From: Obelidium mucronatum
Lineage: Eukaryota; Chytridiomycota; Chytridiomycetes; Chytridiales; Chytriomycetaceae
DNA: 64,000 nucleotides
Assembly (NCBI GenBank): GCA_025765595.1
Contig: JAIVFH010000019.1
Span: 124,001 to 188,000 of the forward strand
Reading direction: 5' to 3'
Shown here: positions 1-11,205 of the stretch, one piece after another
Numbering within the stretch: position 1 is the first letter of the stretch
Layout of the letters: every line of letters starts with the position of its first letter
The notes under the pieces: model-generated
What the model was told of the DNA's origin: nothing
The model's database searches: none
Seen by the model: only the letters and a program-made list of their open reading frames with translations
Program-made: the position numbers and the translations under genes

Positions 1-2122
1 GAAACGGATAGATGTCAAAGTTAGTGTTTATACAAAAAGTAAATTGCTTTTTTCACAAGAAGGATTCACAACCCCCCCCCCGCAGTTCTTTTTCGGGACC
101 TCAAACAACACGGAAATCATGCATCAGCTGAATGCTGAATATGCAGCCCATCCCGACGATACAATCATCACATCACGTATGGAAGGACGCGATGAAGGAA
201 AAATCCTAGATTTCTTCCAATATGCACGAAGCATTCTCTACACGCAACACCCGAGCAACCGGCATAGATTCTGTAAAAGATATCTATACGTTGCCAAAAG
301 TGATGATGATTCCGTGATTCATTTACCGCGTCTTTCAGAGCTCTTGTTGAGCCTCCCGGCGCCGACGTCGTCGTCTTCTTCATCGTCAAATTTTGTTGGG
401 AATGTGTTCCATGATGTGATTACGCAGGCGAGGATTCAGATTAGTGGGATGCATGGAATGTTGTATTTGATGTCTGCGGATTTGGTGGAGTGGATTAATT
501 TCAGTCCGATTCCGGTTGAGAATGTGAGGGGGGTTGAAGATCAACAGGTGAGCAGTTGCTATGGCTGCACCAACCAAAACGAATTGAACTTTCTGTTTTC
601 ACTTAAACCTCTATTTTTTTTAAACTTTTATTCAAGGTTGGATATTGGTTCCAACTATCGAAACTCCACATCAATTGGTTCTATGTCGGGCGGAATCGAT
701 TTCATGACTTGATGGATGTTAATCCAATCACAAGATGGTTTCAACACCGAATCACTTCCGAAACTGTTGTTGTGCATTACTGTAAAACTTTGCAAGATTT
801 TTTCAGATGCATGAGTGGGCTATTGGAGGAGTTGAGTTTTTTTTTTGAATTATTTTTATTTATTTATTTATTTATTTATTTATTTTTGGACACTGAAACC
901 CCCCATCACAGGATCCATGTGAATCACTCTCTCTTCAAAGCTGAGAATGCCCAGCATCGACTCAAAGAGAATGGCCTCCACCTCCCACTACCCACCATAA
1001 AAGAATCCCTCCAACACATGCGTGATTTCTATTTCACTTCAAACTCAACCATGCTGCCCTTGGCCGAATTCGACCACCACCTGCTCCACCATTCCATCAC
1101 AGTCCACACTGGCGTTCAATTCACAGACCTAGAAATGAGTGTTGTCATGCGAGAATTCGTAAATATGGGGAGACGCGGGAAATGGATTGAGACTCAACAA
1201 GAACTGAGAACAGTTTCTGTGGAATTATGTTGTAGGCGCGAGAGCCAAAGGTGTTGGAGTCGTGTGTGATGAGAAATGCGTGAAACAGGTTGCTTTGGGG
1301 TTTGCTAGGCAAGCGGGGGATGTTGGTGTTGTGGTTGGCCAAGAGGATTTGGTTCGTAGGATTGTAGTCAATTCTCTGCGTTTGCGGGTTGGAGGGGAGC
1401 GGGAAGAGGATTATGTGGAGAGTTTTATGAAGACTATTGAGCGGGTGGGGTTGGAGTATAGGAATGTGGATCTCAAGAGTTGTTTGGAAGAGTTTGAGAG
1501 GTTGGAGCAGCTGGAGTGGAGCTCTCAGGAGGAGAGGGGAGAATGGTTCACACGATTTGTGGTGGAGAGTGCGGTGCTGAAGATGGCTGATCGAGTAGGC
1601 ATAATGAATATGACTGAAGAGTTTGTTCAATATGCCGTGGATATAATGGTACAGTTTGTGCCTTTTTCAGAGTTTGAACAGGAAGTTGTTGAGTTCTTTG
1701 TTGTCCAAGAGAGTTCTGCTGTGGGAATCAATTTGACAACAGAGCAGATGGTTGAGAGAGCTAATGTCGCAAGCGATATATTGGCGACGCGGACGCTGAT
1801 GCCGGACGAGTTGAAATTAATTAGTGTATGGGTCAAGGTTCTTGAACGCGGGAGGCTTATGGGACGCGAGTGGTGCCAGGAGGACGTTGAAAGAATAGCA
1901 CGCGCATTGAAAGTAAGAAGCAAGGTGGAGAAGCTTTCGGATGAAGTTGTAGATTTGTATTCCATCCGGCAGATTGTCCAAGAGAGGTGCAAGGTGCTGG
2001 GAGTCAAATTGAGCAGCACAAAAACCGACGACATAGTGATTTATCTCCAGATGAGACTGAAGGATAGTCCAGGAGACGCGCCAAAGCTGTGGGTTGAGTT
2101 GGATGAAATCTTGAAATCTTGA
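1..2122 (+). CDS. GT31-type glycosyltransferase fused to a helical-repeat C-terminal region (copy 1, 5' partial)
   Basis: The 5' end lies outside the window. Exons as read are 1-19, 86-547, 637-830, 912 to about 1158, and about 1236-2122. Exons 2 and 3 encode the catalytic part of a GT31 (beta-1,3-galactosyltransferase-like) enzyme: an acidic SDDD metal-binding motif near 300, GMLYLMSADLVEW near 455 (the family's 'YVLS.DL' segment) and EDQQ/VGYW split by the intron 548-636. This enzyme class acts in the Golgi lumen and moves a sugar from a UDP-sugar. After 'FFRCMSGLLEE' a phase-2 intron (831-911) joins to IHVNHSLF and a long alpha-helical region of degenerate repeats ending in DEILKS and a stop at 2122. 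That C-terminal part has no ATG of its own near its start, and the second copy on the minus strand (20090-22629) has an intron at the same place and phase. I therefore read one fused gene. The junction near 1159-1236 does not keep frame with canonical splice sites and is uncertain. Two adjacent genes remain possible. Confidence 0.62.
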
Positions 2123-2239
2123 ATGAAATTTTTCCGACCACTTGTAAAACGCAATTTCCGCAGACCATGTCGAGCTTGTATCGACACACATGCAATTTAA
2201 ACTTGCATTGAAAGAAAGAAAGAAAGAACGCATTAAGAG

Positions 2240-3855
2240 ATGCACGTCCCCCACTCTGTACTCTTTGGGCTCTTCTGGCTCAAAGCGCTCTTTGCGATGG
2301 CGCTGTGTGTGGCGTGTCTTGCGTACATGTCGTGGCGCGTGTTCGACCTGCACTCGCGCGCGACGCCGCCGACGGCTGCCGCGGGCGCGCTGGCGCCGCA
2401 GACGTTCGCGGCGGGCGACTGCCGCTTCAACGCGACGCTGGGCTTCGCGCGCCTCGAGCCGCAGACGCGCAACGTGTCGTTCGGCTTCTCGCTCGACTGG
2501 GCGTACGACACGCCGACGCGCGTCGTCGAGAAGCTGGGCGGGTACAAGCCGCTGGTGTTGTGCGTGTCTCTCTCTTTCTTTCTTTTTGGTTTGGACTGCT
2601 GACAAATCAAATCAACACACAGCAACACCTTCATGGACATCAACGTCAATCTCGCCGGCTTCTTCGACGCCTCGTCGCTCAACTGGTACGGCTCAGAGGC
2701 CGGCCGCGTCGGCGCAATGCTCGAACTGACAATGCAGCCAACTTCGCCAGTCCGCTCATACACGGACGTGCATCTGGACACTCTGTCAAAGGCGCTGCTG
2801 GCAATAAACACTCAATACGGCGTGCCTGTTCTACTGCGCTTTGGTCATGAGATGAATGGTTAGATTGGAGTTGGCTTGTAACAACACTTGGAACAAGCTT
2901 GTTTAACGCAGTTTTTTTGTCACTCCGCCAAATTAGGTCCGTGGTCCACCTATGCATTTGATCCCATTGGATACACAACACTATTCAGAAATATGGCGCT
3001 CTCTGTTCGAAAATACACCAACATGACTGGTGAGTTGGCTGAACTTGTTCCTCAAAGCAACACACTAAAAAGATGATCATTAAGCAATGGTATGGGCCCC
3101 CAACATTGGATTCGGATATCCTTTCGGAACCAGTGGAGGAGTAGCGATTCCTGCCAATGGAACACAAGCTTTCAAGCTAATGGATACCAACAGTGACGGA
3201 GTCATCGATGAATGGGACGATCCATACACACCATACTATCCTGGCGATGATGTTGTCGATTGGGTTGCATTATCCTTGTACTTTTACCCAGAAGATCAAT
3301 TTTTCAACCACGCACCAACCCCAGGCTTCTTTGAGGCCTATTTGACTGGTATTACAAACTAGATTAAATTATCAGTTCCATTCTGACACCTTTATTTTTT
3401 TTTATTTTTTTTTACCAGGTGTTGGTTACAACCAATTAGCCGATCCCCGATGGGTTGAAAACTATGGATTCTACAAAAAGTTTGTCCAAGCCAAAAAGAA
3501 GCCAATGATGCTTCCCGAAACCGGCGCCCCATTCCTCTACAAAGACATCAACGGAACCTCAGGACCAAGCGCATCCGTCGCAGGAGATCCACTAGCCATC
3601 AGCGATAGCGCCATCAAAGAACTCTGGTACAAGTCACTATTCAATACAACAATGCTTGAAAAATTCCCTGGCGTCAAACTCATGGTCAACTTTGAAGAAA
3701 AGAAACTGCTTGGTGGGTTTTGGAGAGATTGGCGGTTAACAAACTCTACGGATACGTTGGTACCGTTTCTTCGAGATCTTACTGCATTTTCTGGGAATAT
3801 GAAGCAAGCGACGGCGTTTGAGTATGGGTGCGATGGAAGCGTGAAGCTTGCTTAG
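2240..3855 (+). CDS. GH26-family endo-beta-mannanase-like protein, membrane-anchored
   Basis: Five exons (2240-2559, 2623-2858, 2937-3029, 3085-3348, 3419-3855) join in frame to 449 residues, all with GT-AG introns. Residues about 8-32 form one hydrophobic segment (FGLFWLKALFAMALCVACLA) followed by Arg, which looks like a type II anchor rather than a cleaved signal. The catalytic signature of GH26 is present: RFGHEMNG/PW (acid/base Glu, split by intron 2) and MLPETGAP (candidate nucleophile Glu). Such enzymes cut beta-1,4-mannan. Between them, near 3180-3215, sits DTNSDGVIDEWD, which fits an EF-hand calcium loop and is not a standard part of the fold. The first exon is very GC-rich compared with the later ones. 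The substrate is inferred from the family only. A lichenase or exo-activity within GH26 is possible. Confidence 0.8.
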
Positions 3856-4018
3856 ATTCGAATTTTTTTTTCTTCTTTATTCCTGTTTTTTTTTTTCACC
3901 CACATGTTTCCTCCTTTTTCATTATTCTTCATAAACACAATATAGATTTGTTTGATACAATCATGTGCTTGACAGTAAATATTCACTACTTGAAAGAATA
4001 AAAACTTTCACAAAAAAA

Positions 4019-4899
4019 TGTAAAAAAACGATATGGTACTTGCTGATCAATGACAGAGGGGACCTTGCCTTCGAGGGGGCCAGTACGGTCAAAGTTAGCC
4101 AATGATGAGTCGTAAGACCCCCCTCTCAAATCAATCCCTTCGTTCTTACTTATAAAAATGCCCCCACTTTCAGATCCCATGGAGCGTTCGATTTCATTCG
4201 AGCAAAGAAGCATTGTAAAAAGCTTGATTCGAAAGATTGATGATCCTCGCAAATTTGGTCTCTTGCTTTTCAAGCTCCTTTGAATTCGCGTTTGACAGTT
4301 CTCACATATGCTTTGAATACTCTGCTGATCAAAAAAAGTCTTTCGAAAATGGTCTCTTGCTTTTTCAAAACCCCGTTTCAGCAAGGGCTTTTGATAAACT
4401 CTCAACATGAGTTTTGAATATTCTGTGGATCAAAAAAAAAAATTCTTTCGAATGCGAGTTTTTGGGACATATCCATCAGAACTTTGACTCTATGGGATTA
4501 TATTCATCGAGAATCGCTAGTTATTGGTCAGGAAATAGTTCAGGAATGCGAAGCTCTGGAGGTATTCCTGCAAACCGACGGAAACACAAGAATACCCGAC
4601 CCATTGATTATCTTGTATCGCTTCTGGAACGGCCATTTGGAGGGTTTGACGGAACGAGTCTTGTTAATCTGTCCAGGAAGTGCTGCAACAGATGCCTAGT
4701 ATTTCAAGCAATGATGGCAAAGCATTATGCATTGGAACAGGGATGGATTAAAGTGAATGACGCAGAGTCGCCGTCGTCGTTGTGGTCCGAGTTGGAACAA
4801 ATGAAAAACGAGAAGATTTCATGCTTGGTTGTAAGGTTACGCGGTGCTGCCCAGAAACGCGTTTATGTCGTTGATGGTAGTGGTGCGGATGATGAATAA
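4019..4899 (+). pseudogene. Decayed Crinkler-like effector gene (copy 1)
   Basis: This stretch matches the intact Crinkler-like gene at 11204-12429 in order and orientation, but its frame is broken. The segment from about 4030 resembles the Crinkler N-terminal start (WYLL.N...AFEG) and meets stop codons within about 25 codons. From 4170 it matches the start of exon 3 of the intact copy, then loses most of that exon. A short stretch (TCTGCTGATCAAAAA and following bases) occurs twice, near 4320 and 4420, indicating an internal duplication. The 3' part (about 4484-4899) runs close to the intact copy, including the acidic C-terminus and the stop, but in shifted frames. The first exon and first intron of the intact copy are not found here. 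It lies 127 bp upstream of the decayed alpha-mannosidase, the same order as in the intact unit. Confidence 0.75.
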
Positions 4900-5026
4900 A
4901 AAAACTCGGCGGTCTTTCAACCGTATGTTCAACAAAAAAAGAGCGCGTTTATTGGAATTACCGCTACCGGTGATATTAACCATCTGGAATTGATGTTTAG
5001 TAATATTTAAATACATTTCAAACAAG

Positions 5027-8000
5027 ATGCTCAGCAACAACGGCAGCCAGCGGCCAACAACGAACCTAAATACGCTGCAGAAGCATCGCGACATTACTCT
5101 CGCGCGATTCGACAAGTTTGTTCAGCGGGGGCAGTTTGAGGACGTCAACCTGAATACGTGTCTGTGGAAGAAGCGCAACTCAGAGGCAGTGAGCCTCCTG
5201 GTGTATGCAGTCCCTGACTTGAAGCGCATTTCGTTCCAAGAAGCAATCAAGGGCGACTACAAGCCGACGAGTGTTGGCAGCTGGTTTGGGCCGAGTAAGT
5301 TGCGATTGTTGCTTGATTGTTTCGTGACTACCAGTGTATTCTAATCCCTGCGGTTGTATGCCAGCCCTTGCCACCTTTTGGTTCAAGGTATGTGATTGAA
5401 GTTATAATCGTGTTTGATGAATCCTTGTTGATTTCCCTTTGTGTATTGCCGTTAATGCTTGGTTCTACACAGGTTTCAATCGTGATTCCTCCGAGTTTCG
5501 CAGACGAAGAAGTCTTATTCGAATTTGACGCGTCTAATGAAGCCATGATTTGGACATCAGATGGCCGGCCAGTGACAGGGCTAACTGGCGGTACAAACGA
5601 TGATCGGCACGCTGACTATAAGCTAACAAACAAGGCAAAACCCGGAGAGGTGTGATCAGACTTCTGAGAGCTTTAGTTTTTACTATTCTAACTGATTGGA
5701 TTATTATTTGATCTTTTTTTTTTTTTTTTAGAAATTCGAATTCTATGTTGAAATGGCGTGTAACTTTCGCGGTGGAATCATACAAGGCCCGACCCCGCAT
5801 CCTGACATGAATCAGCAATGGAAGCTTGTTATGGCCGATATTTCTGTGAGGAATAAACTGGGAAGTTCTCTTTGGTTGTACTTCAATACGCTTGTTCAAC
5901 TCGTGAAAGTAAGGAGCTTTGCTGGTAGTTTGTTAAAATGATGACACAGCTTTTACGTAGGAAACTCCACAAGAATGGCAAATCAATGCAGATGCTCTGT
6001 ATTACGCAGATAGCATTATAAACACGTTTAGATTGGGTGACGAACGGTTCGTATGTGTTTGCTAGTTTTTTTTACGTGTTTTTGATTCTTCTTGGTAGAT
6101 CTTTGATTGATGCTCTCGATATTGCTATCAAATTCTTTTCGGATCGAAAGAAGGAGAGTCGTTCATTGCACGAGCTGAATGCAATCGGAAACTGCCATAT
6201 TGATACGGCTTGGTTATGGGTACGCGTATTCATGTCTTGGGTTGAGGTTACTGTTTTGATTATTGTTTTTTCATATAGCCTTTCGATGAAACAAAACGTA
6301 AAGCTGGACGATCGTGGGCACGGCAAATCATGTTCATGAAGTCAAACCCCAATTTCACGTTCACTGCGTCACAGGCGCAACAGTTTGAATGGGTTGAACA
6401 GTTGTACCCAACTCTGTTCAGAGACATTCAAGAGTTTTCAAAGAAGGGCCAGTTCCTGCCGGCGGGTGGAACTTGGGTTGAAATGGATTGCAATATGCCG
6501 AGCGGCGAAGCCCTTTGTCGACAGTTTTTGTATGGGCAACGGTACTTTGAAAGTCGATTTGGAAAAAGATCAACAGTGTTTTGGCTTCCAGGTAAAATAA
6601 AAAACCAACCTCGGCCTCTTTCCGAATCGATTTGTAATTGATGAGTTGTCATTTTTGCATGCCCTTTTAGACACTTTTGGATATTCGGCTCAATTACCGC
6701 AGCTTTCAACGTTGGCGGGTATGTGATTTTCATTATGCAGAACACAGAATGATCTGACTTACGGATTGCTAGGAATGAAATACTTCTTCACTCAAAAATT
6801 AAGTTGGAACGCTATCAATAAGTTTCCTCATACAACTTTCAAATGGGCGGGGTACGTTTGCCATTTGACTTATCCAAAAGGACTGACGAGTGTAACAGAC
6901 TTGACAATACCGAAGTTCTGACTCATTTTGCAGCAGTCCAACACATATCAAGGACAAGTGCAATGTGGGGGAAATTGTGGGAAGGTTTGTAATCATCTGC
7001 ATTCTCGGTGTTGTTATTAATTTCCAAATTACAGTGTTCTCAACAACAAAGATAAGTTGTATTCAAACAAATCAATCTATCTCTATGGGAATGGAGATGG
7101 CGGGGGTGGTCCTCTTCCTCACATGATTGACCGGTTGGAAATTCTGGCTGAAGTGGAAGGATTACCAGCAACCATTAAAAACTGCGACCCAGCGAAATTC
7201 TACAAAGAACTTGAAGCATCGAGTCCCGATTTGAACAGATGGAAGGGAGAATTGTACTTTGAGCTTCATCGGGGAACTGTAAGGACCAAGGATTTTATCT
7301 CTTTGAATGATTAACCTCGGTTATAGTATACAACGCACAGCCTTATCAAAAAGTACAACCGCAAATCTGAAATTCTATTGAGAGAAATTGAATTTCTTTC
7401 GACGCTGGCGCTGGCGAATCCTCACGGAAATCGCCAAAGGAGCTTTACTTATCCGAAACAAGAGTTGGATCGACTCTGGAAGCTTGTAGTTGCTGAATCA
7501 GTTTCATGATGTTTTACCGGGAAGCTCCATCAAACTCGTTTACGATGATGCAATGCGCTTTTACGAAGATGTGGAAACAAGTGGAAATAAGCTTAAGAAC
7601 AATGCATTGAAGGCTCTTATTGGAGATCCCGCCGAGAGAAACGGCAAGCGATTGGAGCCAGGTACTCTCCCCGCTTGCCTTGTTTTTGACACTTGCTGAT
7701 CCAGCATAAAACAAGGGATAACTACCATCAACACAACCAGCTGGCCTGTAACAGCAGTCGTCGAAGTCCAAGTCGACAAATCTCTAGTTTGGAGTAATTA
7801 CTTGGAATCTTGTATCCAAATAACCCAAACAGGAAACCCGATTGTTTATGGTATTTTATTGAACGCCGTTTTCAACCCACATGTAATGCCCCTTTTAGTT
7901 GATAGCGTTCATGGTGGGTCTCTGAAGAGCTTTGCTCTTGATAACATTAATTCTGCGCTTGTTCCGGTCACAGGTGTGTTCAGTAGTGTTATTTGGATGG

Positions 8001-9378
8001 ATGCATTAAAACACTCTTGATTCAGTTCATTGTGGGTTCGACACACAGAAGGTTTTTGAAGTTGAAAACAAGTTTATCAAAGTCAAAATTGATGCGCATG
8101 GCCGAATTTTATCTTTATTTGAAAAGGAGTCAAGGTGTGTCTTTTGTAGTTGGTTGTTTTCCGGCTGAAAACAGAAATACAGTCGGGAAGCGGTTGCTCC
8201 AAACCAAGCCGGAAATGTATTCAAAATCTTTGAAGATATTCCAACGGGTTGGGATGCCTGGGAGGTTGAAGTTTATCATCTACAAAAAGGTTGGGACGCC
8301 GGGGTGGGATTAATTGAAGTGGAAGAGGCCGGTCCACTTCGTGTCGTCTTGAAAGTCCAGCATCCAATCACTGCTTCCAGTACTCTGGAGCAGCGGATTA
8401 TTATAACAGCCGCAGATGCGATGATTGAGTTTGAGACGAAAGTGGATTGGATTGAAAATCATGTCTTGCTGGTAAGAGATACTGTACGACATCCTACTGT
8501 CGCTGAGCAATATTGACAACACAGAAAGTCGAATTTCCATTCAACGTCAACAGCGATAACGCTACTTATGAAAGTCAATTTGGCTACGTTCAAAGGCCGA
8601 CGCATTACAATACTAGCTGGTGAGTCCGCCATAGTCCATGAGTTGCATCTATTCTAATCCCACAAACAAGGGACTTGGCCCGCTTCGAAGTATGCGGACA
8701 CAGATATGCTGATATATCCGAATTTGGTTTCGGTGTCTCCCTTTTCAATGACTGCAAGTATGGATATTCGACAAAGGGTAGTGTGATGCGGATGTCTCTC
8801 CTCCGTGCTCCCAAAGACCCCTGATGATACAGCCGACATGGAGCAACACACTTTCCGATATGCCTGTATATCCTCATAAAGGCTCGTTTTTGGAGAGTAA
8901 TGTTGTGCAAAAAGCCTACCAATTCAATGAGAAGCCAATCATCCAGTTGAGGAATCATCCCCTCCTTGAGCATTTGTGAAAGCTAATGTCATTGTTTTAG
9001 CCCGACGCTTATCAACTCGTCTGCATTGATATCGAGCGAGTTTTTTACTGTGAGCCATAGCAACTTTGTCCTGGACACTGTCAAGGTTGCGGAAGATCCG
9101 CGTGTGTCTGGAAAAAATGGACAAGTTGATGTCGTGCTGCGATTCTATGAGGCGTATGGCGGTCGTGGTGTTGCCAGGGTTGACACGTGAGTTTAATTTT
9201 AGCTGTGGCAAAACTAAGTAATGTGTTTGGCAGGCTCTTTAACATTAAAGAAGCTCGATTCTGCAATATTCTCGAGGACATGGAGGACAAAGTCTTGATC
9301 GAGAACAGTGGAAAGAGTCTTGAAGTTCCTTTTGGGCCATTCAAGGTTGTGACCATACGTCTGCTGATTGGAAATTGA
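5027..9378 (+). pseudogene. Decayed vacuolar alpha-mannosidase (GH38, Ams1-type), copy 1
   Basis: It is collinear with the intact gene at 12560-18221 and keeps most exons and splice sites, including the 23-nt microexon. The GH38 motifs are recognisable: GNCHIDTAWLW (zinc ligands), [11 protein letters not shown] (nucleophile Asp) and [12 protein letters not shown] (zinc His). Breaks compared with the intact copy include a frame change near 6930, a one-base insertion near 7490 just before the FHDVLPG motif, loss of the exon that encodes KQVLVPYSH in the other copy (expected near 7980-8035), and a one-base insertion near 8815 giving TGA TGA, with another near 8865. So many lesions, one of them a missing exon, are better explained by real decay than by sequencing error. 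It ends at a TGA at 9376-9378. A truncated transcript cannot be excluded. Confidence 0.78.
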
Positions 9379-9638
9379 ATTTTGAGTAATTGCAGGAGAA
9401 TAAAGCTGCGTAACCCCACAAACAGATTTTGATTCGTTGCGCAAGTTCAAAATGTAGAGAATTCAAGGTGCGAACGGGGCGGGGGTCGCCCCGCGCGGTA
9501 CCCCTGCCCCGCAGCTCCGGGGTTTGGGGTAAGGGTTGCAGTGTTCCCCGCCCCGGTCTCCCTGTATTACCCGGAGGGTGGATTAGCAAAAGGAACGCCC
9601 CTTTGTCGCAGGGTGTATCGTTTCGGAATAAAATTAAT

Positions 9639-9691
9639 AGACTCTAAAGTAAAATCTCATTGACAGCTCAGTAATGGGAATCGCCTGAACC
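9639..9691 (+). repeat. 53-bp direct repeat, copy 1
   Basis: Begins AGACTCTAAAGTAAAATCTC and ends CGCCTGAACC. It is repeated exactly at 10005-10057, offset by 366 bp. The second copy directly abuts the 76-bp Crinkler-derived repeat. Confidence 0.95.
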
Positions 9692-9725
9692 ACGCGAGGC
9701 CGCGGAGCCTCCCGCGGAACAGGGT

Positions 9726-9875
9726 TCGCCATCACACTGGGGAGGGGGAGTTGCACCCCCATCTGAGCATCCCAGTGTCCAAAGGTTGCACCTCGCAATC
9801 CTTTCTTGACCATGCCCAATGGAGTGGATTTGCCTTAATATACGCATATTCCCGGAATCCCCAGTGTGATGGCGA
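9726..9875. repeat. 150-bp segment bounded by an 18-bp perfect inverted repeat
   Basis: TCGCCATCACACTGGGGA at 9726-9743 is the exact reverse complement of 9858-9875. The enclosed 114 bp has no gene. The shape resembles a very small MITE-like element, but I see no target-site duplication at the edges, so this remains a structural description. Confidence 0.7.
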
Positions 9876-9929
9876 GATCAGGAGGGGTGGTGGTCGGGGT
9901 GTGGGATGGATCGCGAATGAGCTTCAGGA

Positions 9930-10005
9930 GCTGCCGATTTTGGGTGAGTAATAAATTCGCTTTCCCTTTCCCGCCTTTTTGTCACTGCTTCGCAGTTCAC
10001 AAGAA
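9930..10005 (+). repeat. 76-bp duplicate of the Crinkler exon 1/intron 1/exon 2 junction
   Basis: This sequence is identical to 11245-11320, which spans the end of exon 1, the whole of intron 1 (GTGAGT...CGCAG) and the start of exon 2 of the intact Crinkler-like gene. Here it is followed by the 53-bp repeat instead of the rest of the gene. Identity through an intron implies recent copying. Confidence 0.93.
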
Positions 10006-10057
10006 GACTCTAAAGTAAAATCTCATTGACAGCTCAGTAATGGGAATCGCCTGAACC
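10005..10057 (+). repeat. 53-bp direct repeat, copy 2
   Basis: Exact copy of 9639-9691. Forty bases further, TCCCATTACTGA (10097-10108) is the reverse complement of part of the repeat, so a small hairpin can form. Confidence 0.95.
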
Positions 10058-10390
10058 GACAGCTCAGCCGCAGAGCCTCCAAGACTCAATCAAACTTCCC
10101 ATTACTGAATCATCCCCGGACTTTGTTTGTAGTGTTAGTAATAGATAAATACATAGAGTATGCCTCCGTTTCGATTGTCGGGACACTTCAGGTTTTGTGT
10201 GTTGAGGAGGTTCTTTGCAGATGTGATTGTGATGTAACCCAGGTGTGGTCGACAGGAGTTGAGGTTGTTTGTCGAGAGGAACCTTTTGTCTGGCTTTGTA
10301 GAGGTGTCCTTTTTCCATGTGGTCTTGGTTGAATTGGAATCGAAATTGTTAGAGCTATCCGTCTGAGTCGAAAGTAGCTGAAGTTGAAGC

Positions 10391-10609
10391 GCCCTGGACA
10401 CACAGTCCACGCACACACAGTGCCGCCCTGGACACACAGTCCACGCACACACAGTGCCGCCCTGGACACACAGTCCACGCACACACAGTGCCTGAGTCGA
10501 GAGTAGCTGAAGTTGAAGCGCCCTGGACACACAGTCCACGCACACACAGTGCCGCACACACAGTGCCGCACACACAGTGCCGCACACACAGTGCCGCACA
10601 CACAGTGCC
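10391..10609. repeat. Two-level minisatellite: 34-bp units then 14-bp units
   Basis: Three tandem 34-bp units (10391-10424, 10425-10458, 10459-10492) are followed by a 27-bp spacer, a fourth unit (10520-10553) and four 14-bp units GCACACACAGTGCC (10554-10609). The 14-mer is the 3' end of the 34-mer. The spacer, with 'GTAGCTGAAGTTGAAGC', also precedes the first unit, so a higher-order repeat was formed. Confidence 0.97.
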
Positions 10610-10857
10610 AATCCGAGAAGCGGGATGCCATGCCCCGGGCATGCCCGCTGATGCAGGACTTTAACACCTTCAACCTTGTGCAAGGGAGCCCTATGCTAAG
10701 CATAGTGTCCCAAGCCCTAGCGTCAGGAGCTTCAAGTGCCCCGTTGGGAGATTGGTCCATAGCCTCACTCCTTCCAGGTTTTCCCCTTCCCCCCCGTACT
10801 CGCTATTTTGGACGACTTATTCGGTCGTATTCCGTCGTCATCGGGCAAGCCGCTGGC

Positions 10858-11205
10858 CTATGTCCGCGCTCGCTTGCCTTTGCATCGATGGCTGCTGCAT
10901 AGGTGGCTGTTGGTTGCTGCTGTTGCTGTTGGTTGTTGTTGTAGTTGTTGTTGTTGCTGTTGGTGTGCTTGGTCGCCATTGTGGTGTGCTGGGGTAGATG
11001 TCCCTGATGATGAACTTGTATCGACCGTCGGGAGGAGCTGCAAACGCGGCAACGCTGTTGACAAATAATGCGCACATGTCGGTGCGCCGTTGATCTGCGT
11101 GAATGGGCGTGGAAAAGTTCCCATCGCCGAGTTGCTGTGGTCGGCTAGGATGTTGCCGTTGATGCGACGTGTTTCACTGAGAATCAGGTTGTATGCAGCA
11201 GCCAT
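10858..11205 (-). CDS. Unrecognised N-terminal gene fragment with a poly-Gln/Asn tail
   Basis: It starts with ATG at 11205 on the minus strand and opens MAAAYNLILSETRRINGN. Near 11075 the frame that looks protein-like changes: CALFVNSVAAF followed by GRYKFIIRDIY continues in another frame before a Gln/Thr/Asn-rich stretch from CAG/CAA/CAC repeats. I recognise no family. It may be a broken or partial gene. Its ATG overlaps the ATG of the divergent Crinkler-like gene, so both cannot have normal separate leaders. No stop-free continuation into the minisatellite is convincing. Confidence 0.3.
   Translation of the reverse strand: MAAAYNLILSETRRINGNILADHSNSAMGTFPRPFTQINGAPTCAHYLSTALPRLQLLPTVDTSSSSGTSTPAHHNGDQAHQQQQQQLQQQPTATAATNSHLCSSHRCKGKRART

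Larger units (their letters stand above)
9379..10857. other. Accessory inter-unit region without a convincing gene
   Basis: This is the gap between the two duplicated units. It holds a GC-rich stretch (about 9470-9560), an 18-bp inverted repeat, a 53-bp direct repeat, a 76-bp fragment of the downstream Crinkler gene and a minisatellite. Open frames across 9430-9950 and the long minus-strand frame across the minisatellite (cysteine/valine-rich, a direct product of the 34-bp repeat) show no domain and I do not call them genes. The mosaic suggests repeated small insertions or rearrangements. Confidence 0.6.

Noticed and set aside
2190..2811. Other frames over the GH26 first exon (Arg-rich and Thr-rich)
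   Set aside because: They are stop-poor because of GC content. The frame starting at 2240 joins all downstream GH26 exons in phase.
5027..9378. Calling mannosidase copy 1 functional with sequencing errors
   Set aside because: Besides one-base shifts it lacks a whole exon that the other copy has, and its partner Crinkler copy is also decayed, so real loss is more likely.
10391..10609. Regularly repeated 34-bp units that could suggest a CRISPR array
   Set aside because: The units are directly tandem with no unique spacers, and the genome is eukaryotic. It is a minisatellite.
10135..10760. Long Cys/Val-rich open frames on the minus strand across the minisatellite
   Set aside because: Their composition is only the translation of the repeat in each frame; there is no domain, and they start at non-ATG codons or outside any gene-like context.
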